A stretch of DNA of 64,000 nt from Mycolicibacterium sp. CBMA 247 (GCF_009729095.1 NZ_VTGX01000003.1:186001-250000), one strand, 5' to 3'; positions 34,163-42,444 are shown, numbered from the stretch's first letter. Translations and numbers: made by a program. Notes: generated by a model not told the origin, from the sequence alone.

Positions 34163-35170
34163 ATGACTTTACCGATTATCGGTCCGATGAGCCTGTCTGG
34201 TTTCGCGCACGCATGGTGGTTCCTGTTCCTCCTTGTGGTGCTGGGCCTGATGGCGTTCTACATCGTCGTACAGCGTGCGCGTGAGCAGCGGATCCTGCGG
34301 TTCGCCAACATGGAGCTGCTGGAGAGTGTGGCGCCCAAGCAGCCGACCCGTTGGCGGCACCTGCCGGCGATCCTGCTGGCGGTCTCGCTCGTCCTGCTGA
34401 CGGTGGCGATGGCCGGACCCACCCATGACGTGCGGATTCCGCGCAATCGTGCGGTGGTGATGCTGGTGGTCGACGTGTCGCAGTCGATGCGCGCCACCGA
34501 CGTTGCGCCCAGCCGGCTGGCCGCTGCGCAGGAGGCCGCCAAGCAGTTCGCCGATCAGCTCACCCCGGGTATCAACCTCGGCCTGATCGCCTACGCGGGG
34601 ACGGCGACCGTGCTGGTCCAGCCGACCACCAACCGCGAGGCCACCAAGAACGGCCTGGACAAGCTGCAGTTGGCCGACCGGACCGCTACTGGTGAAGGCA
34701 TCTTCACCGCGCTGCAGGCGATTGCCACCGTCGGCGCGGTGATCGGCGGCGGCGACGAGAAGCCGCCCGCGCGGATCGTGCTGATGTCCGACGGCAAGGA
34801 GACCGTGCCGTCCAATCCGGACAATCCCAAGGGCGCATACACCGCGGCGCGCACCGCCAAGGACCAGGGCGTGCCGATCTCCACGGTGTCCTTCGGCACG
34901 CCTTACGGCTACGTCGAGATCAACGATCAGCGCCAGCCGGTGCCGGTCGACGACGAGATGCTCGGCAAGATCGCCAAGCTGTCCGGCGGTGACGCCTTCA
35001 CCGCGTCCAGCCTCGAACAGCTCAAGCAGGTGTTCACCTCGCTGCAGCAGCAGATCGGCTACGAGACCATCAAGGGCGATGCCAGCCTTGGCTGGCTGCG
35101 GCTGGGCGCGTTGGTGCTGGCCGTGGCGGGGGTGGCGGCCCTGGTGATCAACCGCAGACTCCCTGGCTAG
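34163..35170 (+). CDS. Membrane-anchored VWA domain protein (Rv1481-like)
   Basis: This 335-residue protein has two N-terminal helices (WWFLFLLVVLGLMAFYIVV and LPAILLAVSLVLLTVAMAG), a von Willebrand factor A domain with an intact metal site (DVSQSMRATD, a DxSxS motif near residue 98, and later VLMSDGKETVP), and a C-terminal helix (LGALVLAVAGVAALVINRR). It is the third member of the MoxR-DUF58-VWA module and corresponds to Rv1481. The Rv1482c gene found next in M. tuberculosis is absent here. Confidence 0.92.
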   Translation: MTLPIIGPMSLSGFAHAWWFLFLLVVLGLMAFYIVVQRAREQRILRFANMELLESVAPKQPTRWRHLPAILLAVSLVLLTVAMAGPTHDVRIPRNRAVVMLVVDVSQSMRATDVAPSRLAAAQEAAKQFADQLTPGINLGLIAYAGTATVLVQPTTNREATKNGLDKLQLADRTATGEGIFTALQAIATVGAVIGGGDEKPPARIVLMSDGKETVPSNPDNPKGAYTAARTAKDQGVPISTVSFGTPYGYVEINDQRQPVPVDDEMLGKIAKLSGGDAFTASSLEQLKQVFTSLQQQIGYETIKGDASLGWLRLGALVLAVAGVAALVINRRLPG

Positions 35171-35254
35171 GCGCAGATCCGGTCCCCGAGGGCCGTGGTC
35201 AACAGAGGCGATGCGATTTTCAGACCGTGCCGGTAAGGAGATAAGTTGGCGGGC

Positions 35255-36043
35255 ATGAGTGACGCTGTTGTCTCCGAAGCCGACACCCAAACCAGCTCTG
35301 CAGGCGCCGCCTCGGCAGCTGACGGTCGACCGGCTTTCGTCTCCCGTTCCGTCCTGGTCACCGGTGGTAATCGGGGCATCGGCCTGGCGATCGCGCAGCG
35401 GCTGGCCGCCGACGGGCACAAGGTGGCAGTCACCCACCGCGGTTCCGGGGCGCCCGACGGGCTCTTCGGCGTCGAGTGTGACGTCACCGACAACGAAGCC
35501 GTCGACCGTGCGTTCACAGAGGTCGAGGAGCATCAGGGCCCGGTCGAGGTACTGGTGTCCAACGCCGGCATCTCCCAGGATGCGTTCCTGATGCGGATGA
35601 CCGAGGAGCGGTTCGAGAACGTCATCAACGCCAACCTCACCGGGGCGTTCCGGGTGGCGCAGCGGGCCTCGCGCAGCATGCAGCGCAAGCGGTTCGGCCG
35701 GATCATCTTCATCGGTTCGGTCTCCGGCATGTGGGGCATCGGCAACCAGGCCAACTACGCGGCCGCCAAGGCCGGTCTGATCGGCATGGCCCGCTCGATC
35801 TCCCGGGAACTGTCCAAGGCCGGTGTCACCGCGAACGTCGTTGCCCCCGGCTACATCGACACCGAGATGACCCGCGCGCTGGACGAGCGGATCCAGGCGG
35901 GCGCACTGGAATTCATCCCGGCCAAGCGGGTCGGCACTGCCGAGGAGGTCGCCGGGGCGGTCAGCTTCCTGGCCTCCGAGGATGCCAGTTACATCGCGGG
36001 TGCGGTGATCCCGGTCGATGGCGGCATGGGTATGGGCCACTGA
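35255..36043 (+). CDS. fabG1: 3-oxoacyl-ACP reductase MabA (FabG1)
   Basis: This 262-residue SDR reduces 3-ketoacyl-AcpM in the FAS-II cycle that lengthens meromycolic acids. Cofactor motif TGGNRGIG lies near residue 36, VSNAG follows, and the catalytic serine is in FIGSVSG and the tyrosine-lysine pair in NYAAAKAG. It corresponds to Rv1483, in the same order before inhA. Two starts are possible: ATG 35255, or TTG 35246, which has AAGGAG at an ideal five-base spacing. Either makes the N-terminus some 15-18 residues longer than the 247-residue M. tuberculosis enzyme, with an Ala/Ser-rich leader. Confidence 0.95.
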   Translation: MSDAVVSEADTQTSSAGAASAADGRPAFVSRSVLVTGGNRGIGLAIAQRLAADGHKVAVTHRGSGAPDGLFGVECDVTDNEAVDRAFTEVEEHQGPVEVLVSNAGISQDAFLMRMTEERFENVINANLTGAFRVAQRASRSMQRKRFGRIIFIGSVSGMWGIGNQANYAAAKAGLIGMARSISRELSKAGVTANVVAPGYIDTEMTRALDERIQAGALEFIPAKRVGTAEEVAGAVSFLASEDASYIAGAVIPVDGGMGMGH

Positions 36044-36103
36044 TCCAAAAACTTTGGCTTAACCGCACTTTCGCTTAATTTTCGGGAAGAAGGAATCACA
36101 CTC

Positions 36104-36913
36104 ATGGCAGGTTTGCTCGAAGGCAAGCGCATCCTCGTAACCGGGATCATCACCGACTCGTCGATCGCGTTCCACATCGCCAAGGTTGCCCAGGAGGCCG
36201 GTGCCGAACTGGTGCTCACCGGGTTCGACCGGATGAAGCTGATCCAGCGCATCGCCGACCGGTTGCCCAAGCCGGCACCGCTGCTGGAGCTCGACGTGCA
36301 GAACGAGGAGCACCTGGCGAGCCTGGCCGGCCGGGTCAGCGAGACGATCGGTGCGGGTAACAAGCTCGACGGCGTGGTGCACTCGATCGGCTTCATGCCG
36401 CAGAGCGGCATGGGCGTCAACCCGTTCTTCGACGCCCCCTACGAGGACGTCGCCAAGGGCATCCACATCTCGGCGTACTCCTACGCCTCGCTGGCCAAGG
36501 CGCTGCTGCCGGTCATGAACCCGGGCGGCGGCATCGTCGGCATGGACTTCGACCCGACCCGCGCGATGCCGGCCTACAACTGGATGACGGTGGCCAAGAG
36601 CGCACTGGAGTCGGTCAACCGCTTCGTGGCGCGTGAAGCAGGCAAGGTCGGCGTGCGGTCGAACCTTGTTGCGGCGGGCCCGATCCGGACCCTGGCGATG
36701 AGCGCGATCGTCGGCGGTGCACTGGGCGATGAGGCGGGCCAGCAGATGCAGCTCCTCGAGCAGGGCTGGGATCAGCGCGCGCCGATCGGTTGGAACATGA
36801 AGGATCCGACGCCGGTCGCCAAGACCGTATGCGCGTTGTTGTCCGACTGGCTGCCCGCCACGACCGGCACCATCATCTACGCCGACGGTGGCGCCAGCAC
36901 GCAGCTGCTCTAG
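36104..36913 (+). CDS. inhA: Enoyl-ACP reductase InhA
   Basis: This 269-residue NADH-dependent reductase catalyses the last step of FAS-II elongation and is the target of isoniazid-NAD adduct and ethionamide. Catalytic Tyr158 and Lys165 (AYNWMTVAKSA) and the NADH-site residues Ser20, Ile21 and Ser94 (VVHSIGFMPQ) align without gaps to the M. tuberculosis enzyme and are wild type. It lies 60 bases after fabG1, with AAGGA before the ATG, and is probably co-transcribed with it and with hemZ. Confidence 0.97.
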   Translation: MAGLLEGKRILVTGIITDSSIAFHIAKVAQEAGAELVLTGFDRMKLIQRIADRLPKPAPLLELDVQNEEHLASLAGRVSETIGAGNKLDGVVHSIGFMPQSGMGVNPFFDAPYEDVAKGIHISAYSYASLAKALLPVMNPGGGIVGMDFDPTRAMPAYNWMTVAKSALESVNRFVAREAGKVGVRSNLVAAGPIRTLAMSAIVGGALGDEAGQQMQLLEQGWDQRAPIGWNMKDPTPVAKTVCALLSDWLPATTGTIIYADGGASTQLL

Positions 36914-36917
36914 CGGC

Positions 36918-37949
36918 ATGGACTGCTCGGATTCCTTCGACGCCGTTCTGCTGCTGTCCTTCGGGGGACCGGAGGCGCCGGAGCAGGTGATGCCGTTCCT
37001 GGAGAACGTGACCCGTGGGCGCGGCATCCCGGCCGAACGGCTCGCCGACGTGGCCGAGCACTACCTGCACTTCGGCGGGGTTTCGCCGATCAACGGGATC
37101 AACCGGGCATTGATCGAGCAGTTGCGCTTGCAGCTGCCCGATCTGCCTGTGTATTTCGGTAACCGGAACTGGGAACCCTACGTCGAAGACACCGTTGCGG
37201 CGATGCGCGACAACGGAATTCGGCGGGCTGCTGTGTTCACCACGTCGGCCTGGGGCGGATACTCCAGCTGCACCCAGTACGTCGAGGACATCGCCCGGGC
37301 CCGGGCCGCGGTGGGTGCCGGCGCACCGGAGCTGGTCAAACTGCGCCAGTACTTCGACCATCCGCTGTTGGTGGAGATGTTCACCGATGCGATCGGCGTC
37401 GCGGCCGCCACGTTGCCCGCCGAGCTGCGCGACGAGGCCCGGCTGGTGTTCACCGCGCATTCGGTGCCGATCGCCGCCGACGAGCGACACGGCCCGCGGC
37501 TCTACAGCCGACAGGTCGACTACGCGACGCGGTTGGTGGCCGCCGCCGCGGGCTACCGGGATTTCGACCAGGTCTGGCAGTCGCGGTCGGGCCCGCCCCG
37601 AATCCCGTGGCTGGAACCCGATGTCGCCGATCATCTGACTACGTTGGGCCAGAAGGGAGCCCGGGCGGTCATCGTCTGCCCGATCGGATTCGTCGCCGAC
37701 CACATCGAGGTGGTGTGGGATCTCGATCACGAGCTGCGACTGCAGGCCGAACAGGCCGGGATCGCCTTCGCGCGGGCCAGCACCCCCAATGCCGACGTGC
37801 GTTTCGCCCGGTTGGCCGCGGGTTTGATCGAGGAGTTGCGCACCGGTGCGGCACCGCTGCGGGTCTCCGGTCCCGAGCCGGTTGCCGGCTACGGATTCAG
37901 TGTGAACGGTGCGCTGTGCTCGCCGGACTGCTGCGGGATCCGGTCCTGA
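36918..37949 (+). CDS. hemZ: Ferrochelatase (coproporphyrin type)
   Basis: This 343-residue enzyme inserts iron into coproporphyrin III (or protoporphyrin IX) in heme synthesis. It begins at ATG 36918, four bases after inhA (MDCSDSFDAVLLLSFGGPE). The metal-site histidine is in VFTAHSVP, and FGGVSPINGINRALI is a family signature. A cysteine in YSSCTQYVED plus three at the C-terminus (CSPDCC) match the [2Fe-2S] ligand pattern reported for mycobacterial ferrochelatase. The product corresponds to Rv1485. It is convergent with the Rv1486c-like gene. Confidence 0.94.
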   Translation: MDCSDSFDAVLLLSFGGPEAPEQVMPFLENVTRGRGIPAERLADVAEHYLHFGGVSPINGINRALIEQLRLQLPDLPVYFGNRNWEPYVEDTVAAMRDNGIRRAAVFTTSAWGGYSSCTQYVEDIARARAAVGAGAPELVKLRQYFDHPLLVEMFTDAIGVAAATLPAELRDEARLVFTAHSVPIAADERHGPRLYSRQVDYATRLVAAAAGYRDFDQVWQSRSGPPRIPWLEPDVADHLTTLGQKGARAVIVCPIGFVADHIEVVWDLDHELRLQAEQAGIAFARASTPNADVRFARLAAGLIEELRTGAAPLRVSGPEPVAGYGFSVNGALCSPDCCGIRS

Positions 37950-37974
37950 CTCGCGTAAGCCGCGCGCCGAAAAG

Positions 37975-38832
37975 TTAGTCCCGCCAAGCGGACTGCAGGA
38001 TCGCCTCGAGTGCGGCCAACCGCGCCGAGCGCACCACCTGGCCCAATGGTCGCATGGCGTCGCCGGCGATCTGGACCTCCGAGGAACTCTGCATGCCGAT
38101 CGGCATCAGACCCGAGCTGACCGTGATGATCGCGTCCACGTGGGCGGCGTTCTCCAGCACCCGCACCGCGCGGGTCGGGGCATGTTCGGGGATGCGGTGC
38201 GGTCGGGTCGCCTCCAGGATTGCTTCCACCATGCCGCGGGGATCGTCTACGTCTACACCGACTCCGGCCCGTAACGCACCCAGCGTATCGGCGGCCGAGC
38301 GCACTGCTGAGCGCATTTCGTATTCGGCCTCACCGAGGTCGTAGTGCTGCGGCGGCGGGAGAACGGGCAGTGAGTACACCGTCCACGACAGTGCGCGCGG
38401 CTCGGACTCGTATGAGGATTCGGCTTCGAAGTCGTCGAATTCGAAATATTCGAACTCCGGCACCAGTCCGACGCCGTCCAATTCGTCATGGGTCACCAGT
38501 ACGGCTTCGCCCACGGTCAGCGCATCGCGCTGGAACTGGGATCCGGCAGGTAATCCGCGGACGTCACCGGGTACCGGCAGCGCCACCCTGATCGAGGGCC
38601 TGGTGCCGGATCGGCCGACGGCGGTGCGCAGGGTCTGCAGTAACGACACCGAGCCCGAGTCTTCCAACTCGGGCCAGGGCAGCCCGGTGCGGACGGCTGC
38701 CTGCGAGTCGTAGGCGGTCACAGAATGCATTGGTGCCCACTGGGATAACGCATCCAGGACGTCGTCGGGCGCGGCTGCGCCGGCGAGCCAGGCGTTGGCC
38801 CACATCGAAAGCGTTGCACTTGGACACCACAT
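37975..38832 (-). CDS. Conserved mycobacterial protein (Rv1486c-like)
   Basis: This 285-residue protein without signal peptide or membrane segments corresponds by position and length to Rv1486c, which has no assigned function. The N-terminus (WANAWLAGAAAPDDVLDALSQW) resembles a helical adaptor. An acidic aromatic stretch sits in the middle (EFEYFEFDDFEAESSYESE), and the C-terminal third is helical with many arginines. No catalytic motif was recognised. Confidence 0.85.
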   Translation of the reverse strand: MWCPSATLSMWANAWLAGAAAPDDVLDALSQWAPMHSVTAYDSQAAVRTGLPWPELEDSGSVSLLQTLRTAVGRSGTRPSIRVALPVPGDVRGLPAGSQFQRDALTVGEAVLVTHDELDGVGLVPEFEYFEFDDFEAESSYESEPRALSWTVYSLPVLPPPQHYDLGEAEYEMRSAVRSAADTLGALRAGVGVDVDDPRGMVEAILEATRPHRIPEHAPTRAVRVLENAAHVDAIITVSSGLMPIGMQSSSEVQIAGDAMRPLGQVVRSARLAALEAILQSAWRD

Positions 38833-38889
38833 GATCCTGGCAGTGTAATTGCCGGTCGCCGATCAGGCCGTATTCGCTAGGGTGGGCAC

Positions 38890-39324
38890 ATGGCAGTACC
38901 GCTGATCTGGCTCATCCTGGCGCTGGGACTTGCCGGGGCGGAGGCGCTGACCGGCGACATGTTCCTGCTTATGCTGTCCGGCGGTGCCCTGGCGGCGACC
39001 GGCTCGAGTTGGATGTTCGACCTGCCGCTCTGGGCCGACGGCGTGGTGTTCCTCGTGGTGTCGGTGCTTTTGCTGGTCTTGGTCCGCCCCGCGCTGCGGC
39101 GCCGTTTCGATGTCGGGCGTGGCCTTCCGGAGCCGGTCAAGGCGCTGGAAGGCAAGTCCGCGCTGGTGCTGGACCGGGTGTCGGAGCATGACGGACAGGT
39201 CAAGCTTGATGGTGAGATCTGGACGGCGCGGCCACTGAACGACCACGATGTGTACGAACCGGGTGACCATGTGACCGTGGTGCGGATCGACGGCGCCACG
39301 GCAGTGGTCTTCAAAACGATGTAA
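38890..39324 (+). CDS. NfeD-like membrane protein (Rv1487-like)
   Basis: This 144-residue protein has two or three N-terminal helices (LIWLILALGLAGAEALTG and GVVFLVVSVLLLVLV) and a C-terminal OB-fold domain (residues ~85-144, GKSALVLDRVSEHDGQVKLDGEIWTARP). NfeD proteins pair with stomatin-like proteins, and the next gene, 19 bases away, encodes one. The pair probably organises membrane microdomains or quality control. The product corresponds to Rv1487. Confidence 0.9.
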   Translation: MAVPLIWLILALGLAGAEALTGDMFLLMLSGGALAATGSSWMFDLPLWADGVVFLVVSVLLLVLVRPALRRRFDVGRGLPEPVKALEGKSALVLDRVSEHDGQVKLDGEIWTARPLNDHDVYEPGDHVTVVRIDGATAVVFKTM

Positions 39325-39343
39325 GACCAAGGAGGGAACCGCC

Positions 39344-40558
39344 ATGGAAGGTGCCGTAGCCGGGCTGATCTTGCTGCTTGTGCTGGTGGTGTTCGCGATC
39401 ATCGTCGTGGCCAAATCAGTTGCGCTCATTCCCCAGGCCGAGGCCGCGGTGATCGAGCGTCTGGGCCGCTACAGCCGTACGGTCAGCGGTCAGCTGACCC
39501 TGCTGGTCCCGTTCATCGATCGGATCCGGGCACGGGTGGACCTGCGTGAGCGGGTGGTGTCCTTCCCGCCGCAGCCGGTGATCACCGAGGACAACCTGAC
39601 CCTCAACATCGACACCGTGGTCTATTTCCAGGTGACCAGCCCGCAGGCGGCGGTCTACCAGATCAGCAACTACATCGTCGGGGTGGAACAGCTGACCACC
39701 ACGACGCTCCGCAACGTCGTCGGCGGCATGACCCTGGAGCAGACGCTGACCTCTCGGGACTCGATCAACGCCCAGTTGCGCGGTGTGCTGGACGAGGCGA
39801 CCGGCCGCTGGGGGCTCCGGGTGGCGCGGGTTGAACTGCGCAGCATCGACCCGCCGCCGTCGATCCAGGAGTCGATGGAAAAGCAGATGAAGGCCGACCG
39901 CGACAAGCGGGCCATGATCTTGACCGCAGAAGGTGTGCGGGAGTCGTCCATCAAACAGGCCGAAGGCCAGAAGCAGTCGCAGATCCTGGCGGCCGAGGGC
40001 GCCAAGCAGGCAGCGATTCTGGCGGCCGAGGCCGACCGGCAGTCGCGGATGCTGCGGGCACAGGGTGAGCGGGCCGCCCAGTACCTGCAGGCGCAGGGGC
40101 AGGCCAAGGCCATCGAGAAGACCTTCGCCGCGATCAAGGCCGGCCGGCCGACCCCGGAGATGCTGGCGTACCAGTACCTGCAGACGCTGCCGCAGATGGC
40201 CAAGGGTGAAGCGAACAAGGTGTGGCTGGTGCCCAGCGACTTTGGTTCGGCGCTGCAGGGTTTCACCAAATTGCTCGGTGCGCCCGGAGAGGACGGGGTG
40301 TTCCGGTACACACCGCCGCCCGCCGACGAGGACCTGCCCAAGCCGGAGGACGACAGCGACGAGGTCGCCGGGTGGTTCAACACCGAAACCGACCCGGAGA
40401 TCGCACGGGCCGTCGCCAAGGCCGAGGCCGAGGCGCGGGCGACCGCGCCGCCGCTCGGTGCCGCGCCGCCGCAGCCGCCGCTCGGTGCCGCGCCGCCGCA
40501 GCCGTCGCTGGAGAACCCGCCGGCCCACGAGCTGCCGGGTGGCTCACACCGCGCGTAA
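39344..40558 (+). CDS. SPFH/stomatin-like membrane protein (Rv1488-like)
   Basis: This 404-residue protein has one N-terminal hydrophobic helix (AGLILLLVLVVFAIIVVAKSV), a band-7 domain (IPQAEAAVIERLGRYSRTVSG, then VRARVDLRERVVSFPPQPVITEDN), and a long Ala/Glu/Gln coiled coil (GQKQSQILAAEGAKQAAILAAEADRQSRM in pieces). The C-terminal tail is proline- and alanine-rich and ends with a duplicated PPLGAAPPQ unit. It forms oligomers at the membrane with NfeD. AAGGAGG precedes the ATG. The product corresponds to Rv1488, which is shorter because its tail lacks the full repeat region. Confidence 0.92.
   Translation: MEGAVAGLILLLVLVVFAIIVVAKSVALIPQAEAAVIERLGRYSRTVSGQLTLLVPFIDRIRARVDLRERVVSFPPQPVITEDNLTLNIDTVVYFQVTSPQAAVYQISNYIVGVEQLTTTTLRNVVGGMTLEQTLTSRDSINAQLRGVLDEATGRWGLRVARVELRSIDPPPSIQESMEKQMKADRDKRAMILTAEGVRESSIKQAEGQKQSQILAAEGAKQAAILAAEADRQSRMLRAQGERAAQYLQAQGQAKAIEKTFAAIKAGRPTPEMLAYQYLQTLPQMAKGEANKVWLVPSDFGSALQGFTKLLGAPGEDGVFRYTPPPADEDLPKPEDDSDEVAGWFNTETDPEIARAVAKAEAEARATAPPLGAAPPQPPLGAAPPQPSLENPPAHELPGGSHRA
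40448..40501 (+). repeat. 27-bp perfect tandem duplication in the stomatin-like gene
   Basis: Copies at 40448-40474 and 40475-40501 both read CCGCCGCTCGGTGCCGCGCC followed by GCCGCAG. The unit encodes PPLGAAPPQ in the flexible C-terminal tail. The copies are identical, so the duplication is recent or maintained. Confidence 0.9.
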
Positions 40559-40568
40559 CAAGACCGCG

Positions 40569-40590
40569 CAACCGTCCATCGGGACGGTTG
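40569..40590 (+). terminator. Hairpin after the stomatin-like gene
   Basis: CAACCGTCC-ATCG-GGACGGTTG is a perfect nine-pair stem with a four-base loop, starting 11 bases after the stop codon. There is no run of T, as is common for mycobacterial intrinsic terminators. It separates the nfeD-stomatin pair from the toxin-antitoxin genes. Confidence 0.6.
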
Positions 40591-40606
40591 TCGGCATGGA
40601 CATTGC

Positions 40607-40643
40607 TTGACCTCCTTGACGCAGTAGACTTGACGGAGTTGAC
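40607..40643 (+). promoter_or_regulatory. Four TTGAC iterations before the antitoxin gene
   Basis: TTGAC occurs at 40607, 40616, 40630 and 40639. The copies form two pairs, each with nine-base period, placed 23 bases apart. Flanking bases also repeat (TTGACGCAGTAG and TTGACGCATAGG). The array ends just before AGGAGG and the ATG at 40659. This is the usual place for an antitoxin operator; one copy may serve as a -35 element. Confidence 0.5.
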
Positions 40644-40658
40644 GCATAGGAGGCCGCG

Positions 40659-41186
40659 ATGACCGATCTAGCCCTGTTCGAGCACCAGATCATGCTGTCT
40701 GTGAGTCGTAAGGTGCACGAGCGGATGCGCCGGGCCGACGAGGCGCGGCTCGGGCCGGAGGCCTTCGGTGACCCGGAGGAGATCGCCGAGGCCATGGTGG
40801 CGGCGCTGCCGCTGGGGCATGTGTTCGACGAGATCACCGGGCCGTTCTACGACACGGCAGGGCTGACCCGCTGGCTCGGCGTCAGCCGTCAGGCTCTGCA
40901 CCAGAAGGTGGCGCGGTACGCGATTCTGGCGTGCCCGCTCGATGAAGGCGGGGTGGTGTATCCGGCGTGGCAGTTTCTCGACAGTGGCGCCACCATTCCC
41001 TCGCTGCGCGACGTGCTGACCGCGCTGACCGAGGGCGCTGACGATCCCTGGATGGCCGCGCTGTGGATGCGGGCGCCCAGCGACCGGCTGGACGGGTCCT
41101 GCCCCGCGGACTGGCTGTGCCAGGGCGGGGATCCGCAACGGGTGATCGAGATGGCGCGGGAGAGCGCCGCGAGTTGGAGCGCATGA
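40659..41186 (+). CDS. Antitoxin of a RES-type toxin-antitoxin pair (Xre/MbcA-like)
   Basis: This 175-residue protein has a helix-turn-helix in the middle (YDTAGLTRWLGVSRQALHQKVARYAIL) and a C-terminal helical region ending GGDPQRVIEMARESAASW, which resembles the toxin-binding domain of MbcA/Xre-type antitoxins. It would bind its partner toxin and the promoter repeats just upstream. The start is ATG 40659, with AGGAGG at 40648-40653. The stop overlaps the toxin start (ATGA at 41183-41186). The family call rests on gene pairing plus the helix-turn-helix, so it is good but not certain. Confidence 0.75.
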   Translation: MTDLALFEHQIMLSVSRKVHERMRRADEARLGPEAFGDPEEIAEAMVAALPLGHVFDEITGPFYDTAGLTRWLGVSRQALHQKVARYAILACPLDEGGVVYPAWQFLDSGATIPSLRDVLTALTEGADDPWMAALWMRAPSDRLDGSCPADWLCQGGDPQRVIEMARESAASWSA

Positions 41187-41809
41187 GCCGTCAACGGCCC
41201 GCACTTGGATTACCGCCGGATGTCTCTCGGTTTCCCAGGACCCGGCTGCGCACGGATCACCCGCTGTACCGGGCTCACACCGTGGGCAAATCTCCGTGGT
41301 GGTTCTCCTCGGATCTGACCGGTCGCTTCGATCTGCTCCCGCCGGATGGGACCTGTTATCTGGCAACCGATGTCATCACCGCTCTGCGGGAGCGCTTCGG
41401 GCACGACCTGGTTCGCCAGGGCGTGGTCACGTTCGAGGCGGCGGCCCGCACCTCGGTGTCGACGCTGCAGGTGCCTGTCGCCAGATGGCTGGCCAACACG
41501 TGTTCGGCGCAGGCGGCCGCCTTCGTCGGGATGACGCGCGAGATCGGCACCTGCCCTTCCTACGAGTTGCCGCAGGCTTGGGCCGCGGCCTTCTTCGCTA
41601 CCGGGCGTCACGCCGGCATCCGCTATCAGACCCGGTTCAGCACCGGCCCCGCCGCCAACGCCGTGGCACTGTTCGACGATGCGGGACAGCGCGATTGGTC
41701 TGTCGACCCGTCACCGGTCGGCGGTGTAGAGGCCTGTGAGGGCGCCGGTATCACGGTGGCGCATCGGCCCACTCGGCGGCAGGTGCGCATCCTGCCGCCA
41801 CCCGGTTAG
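41183..41809 (+). CDS. RES-domain toxin (NAD-degrading family)
   Basis: This 208-residue protein has the RES domain layout: an early arginine in HPLYRAHTVGKSPWWFSSDLTGRF (residues ~26-49), then GTCYLATDVITAL, and a late tail GAGITVAHRPTRRQVRI. RES toxins such as MbcT destroy NAD+ by phosphorolysis or a related reaction and are held in check by an upstream antitoxin. It begins at ATG 41183, coupled to the antitoxin stop. The M. tuberculosis block has Rv1489c-1490 here instead, so this pair is an accessory insertion. Confidence 0.75.
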   Translation: MSRQRPALGLPPDVSRFPRTRLRTDHPLYRAHTVGKSPWWFSSDLTGRFDLLPPDGTCYLATDVITALRERFGHDLVRQGVVTFEAAARTSVSTLQVPVARWLANTCSAQAAAFVGMTREIGTCPSYELPQAWAAAFFATGRHAGIRYQTRFSTGPAANAVALFDDAGQRDWSVDPSPVGGVEACEGAGITVAHRPTRRQVRILPPPG

Positions 41810-41821
41810 GTGCCGCCTGCG

Positions 41822-42298
41822 TCAGCGACGGGGCTGTAGCCGCAGTTCCACCATCGGCAGCGGTGTATCGGTGTCGCTGATCGGCCGGCCGAGCGTTCCT
41901 TCGAGGACGAGTTTGAACTGTTCCCAGGTTTTGGGGTGGCGCGCGCGGTAATCGGCCAGCACCTGGTCGGCGCTGTGTTGATCGAGCACACGTGCCACGG
42001 CCGCCGCCGGCGGGTGACTGCCAAGCCAGACCCGAACATGCGGATTGACGGCGATGTTGCGGAACCACTGGGCTTTTGCACCGAAACCGGAGGCCACGAC
42101 GATGGTGTCGGGACTCGGCCGGTCCACCATTTCCAGCACGACGTAGCGCCGCGCACCGGAAGTACGGCCGATGTGTTCGAGCATCATCACTCTCGTGCCC
42201 AGTAGCGCCCCGGCCCGAATCCGGTAGAGCCAGATCGGGGCGCGCACAAGCCGGCGGTTGCGCAAGAGTCGGGCACCGAAATCGGCCAGTGCGGTCAC
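41822..42298 (-). CDS. Deazaflavin (F420)-type nitroreductase-family protein (DUF385)
   Basis: This 158-residue protein starts at GTG 42298 (MTALADFGARLLRNRRLV), which has GGGAGGAGA just upstream; an open extension to 42430 is not protein-like. The pattern GRTSGARRYVVLEMV, then TIVVASGFGAKAQWFRNIAVNPHVRVWLG (in pieces), is that of the DUF385/Ddn-like split-barrel family found mostly in mycobacteria. Members bind F420 or lipids and reduce quinones or nitro compounds. The substrate is unknown. It is convergent with the RES toxin gene, 12 bases away. Confidence 0.85.
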   Translation of the reverse strand: MTALADFGARLLRNRRLVRAPIWLYRIRAGALLGTRVMMLEHIGRTSGARRYVVLEMVDRPSPDTIVVASGFGAKAQWFRNIAVNPHVRVWLGSHPPAAAVARVLDQHSADQVLADYRARHPKTWEQFKLVLEGTLGRPISDTDTPLPMVELRLQPRR

Positions 42299-42444
42299 GC
42301 GCTGTCTCCTCCCATGGTTTCCGACGTAAACGTAGGCCCGGTCTAACCGGAGCCGAACGCGAAGGGTCGTTCGGCGCGCGCGACCGTCCGTGAAATGCCC
42401 ACCGGACGCGGCGTGTCGGCGTACAGACACGGTCGCTCGCGGAG

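Noticed and set aside
34169..36040. 623-codon minus-strand frame over the VWA gene and fabG1
   Set aside because: It spans two conserved genes and the gap between them; no family resemblance.
42299..42430. N-terminal extension of the DUF385-type gene
   Set aside because: The extension is Arg-rich and shadow-like; GGGAGGAGA before GTG 42298 supports the shorter form.
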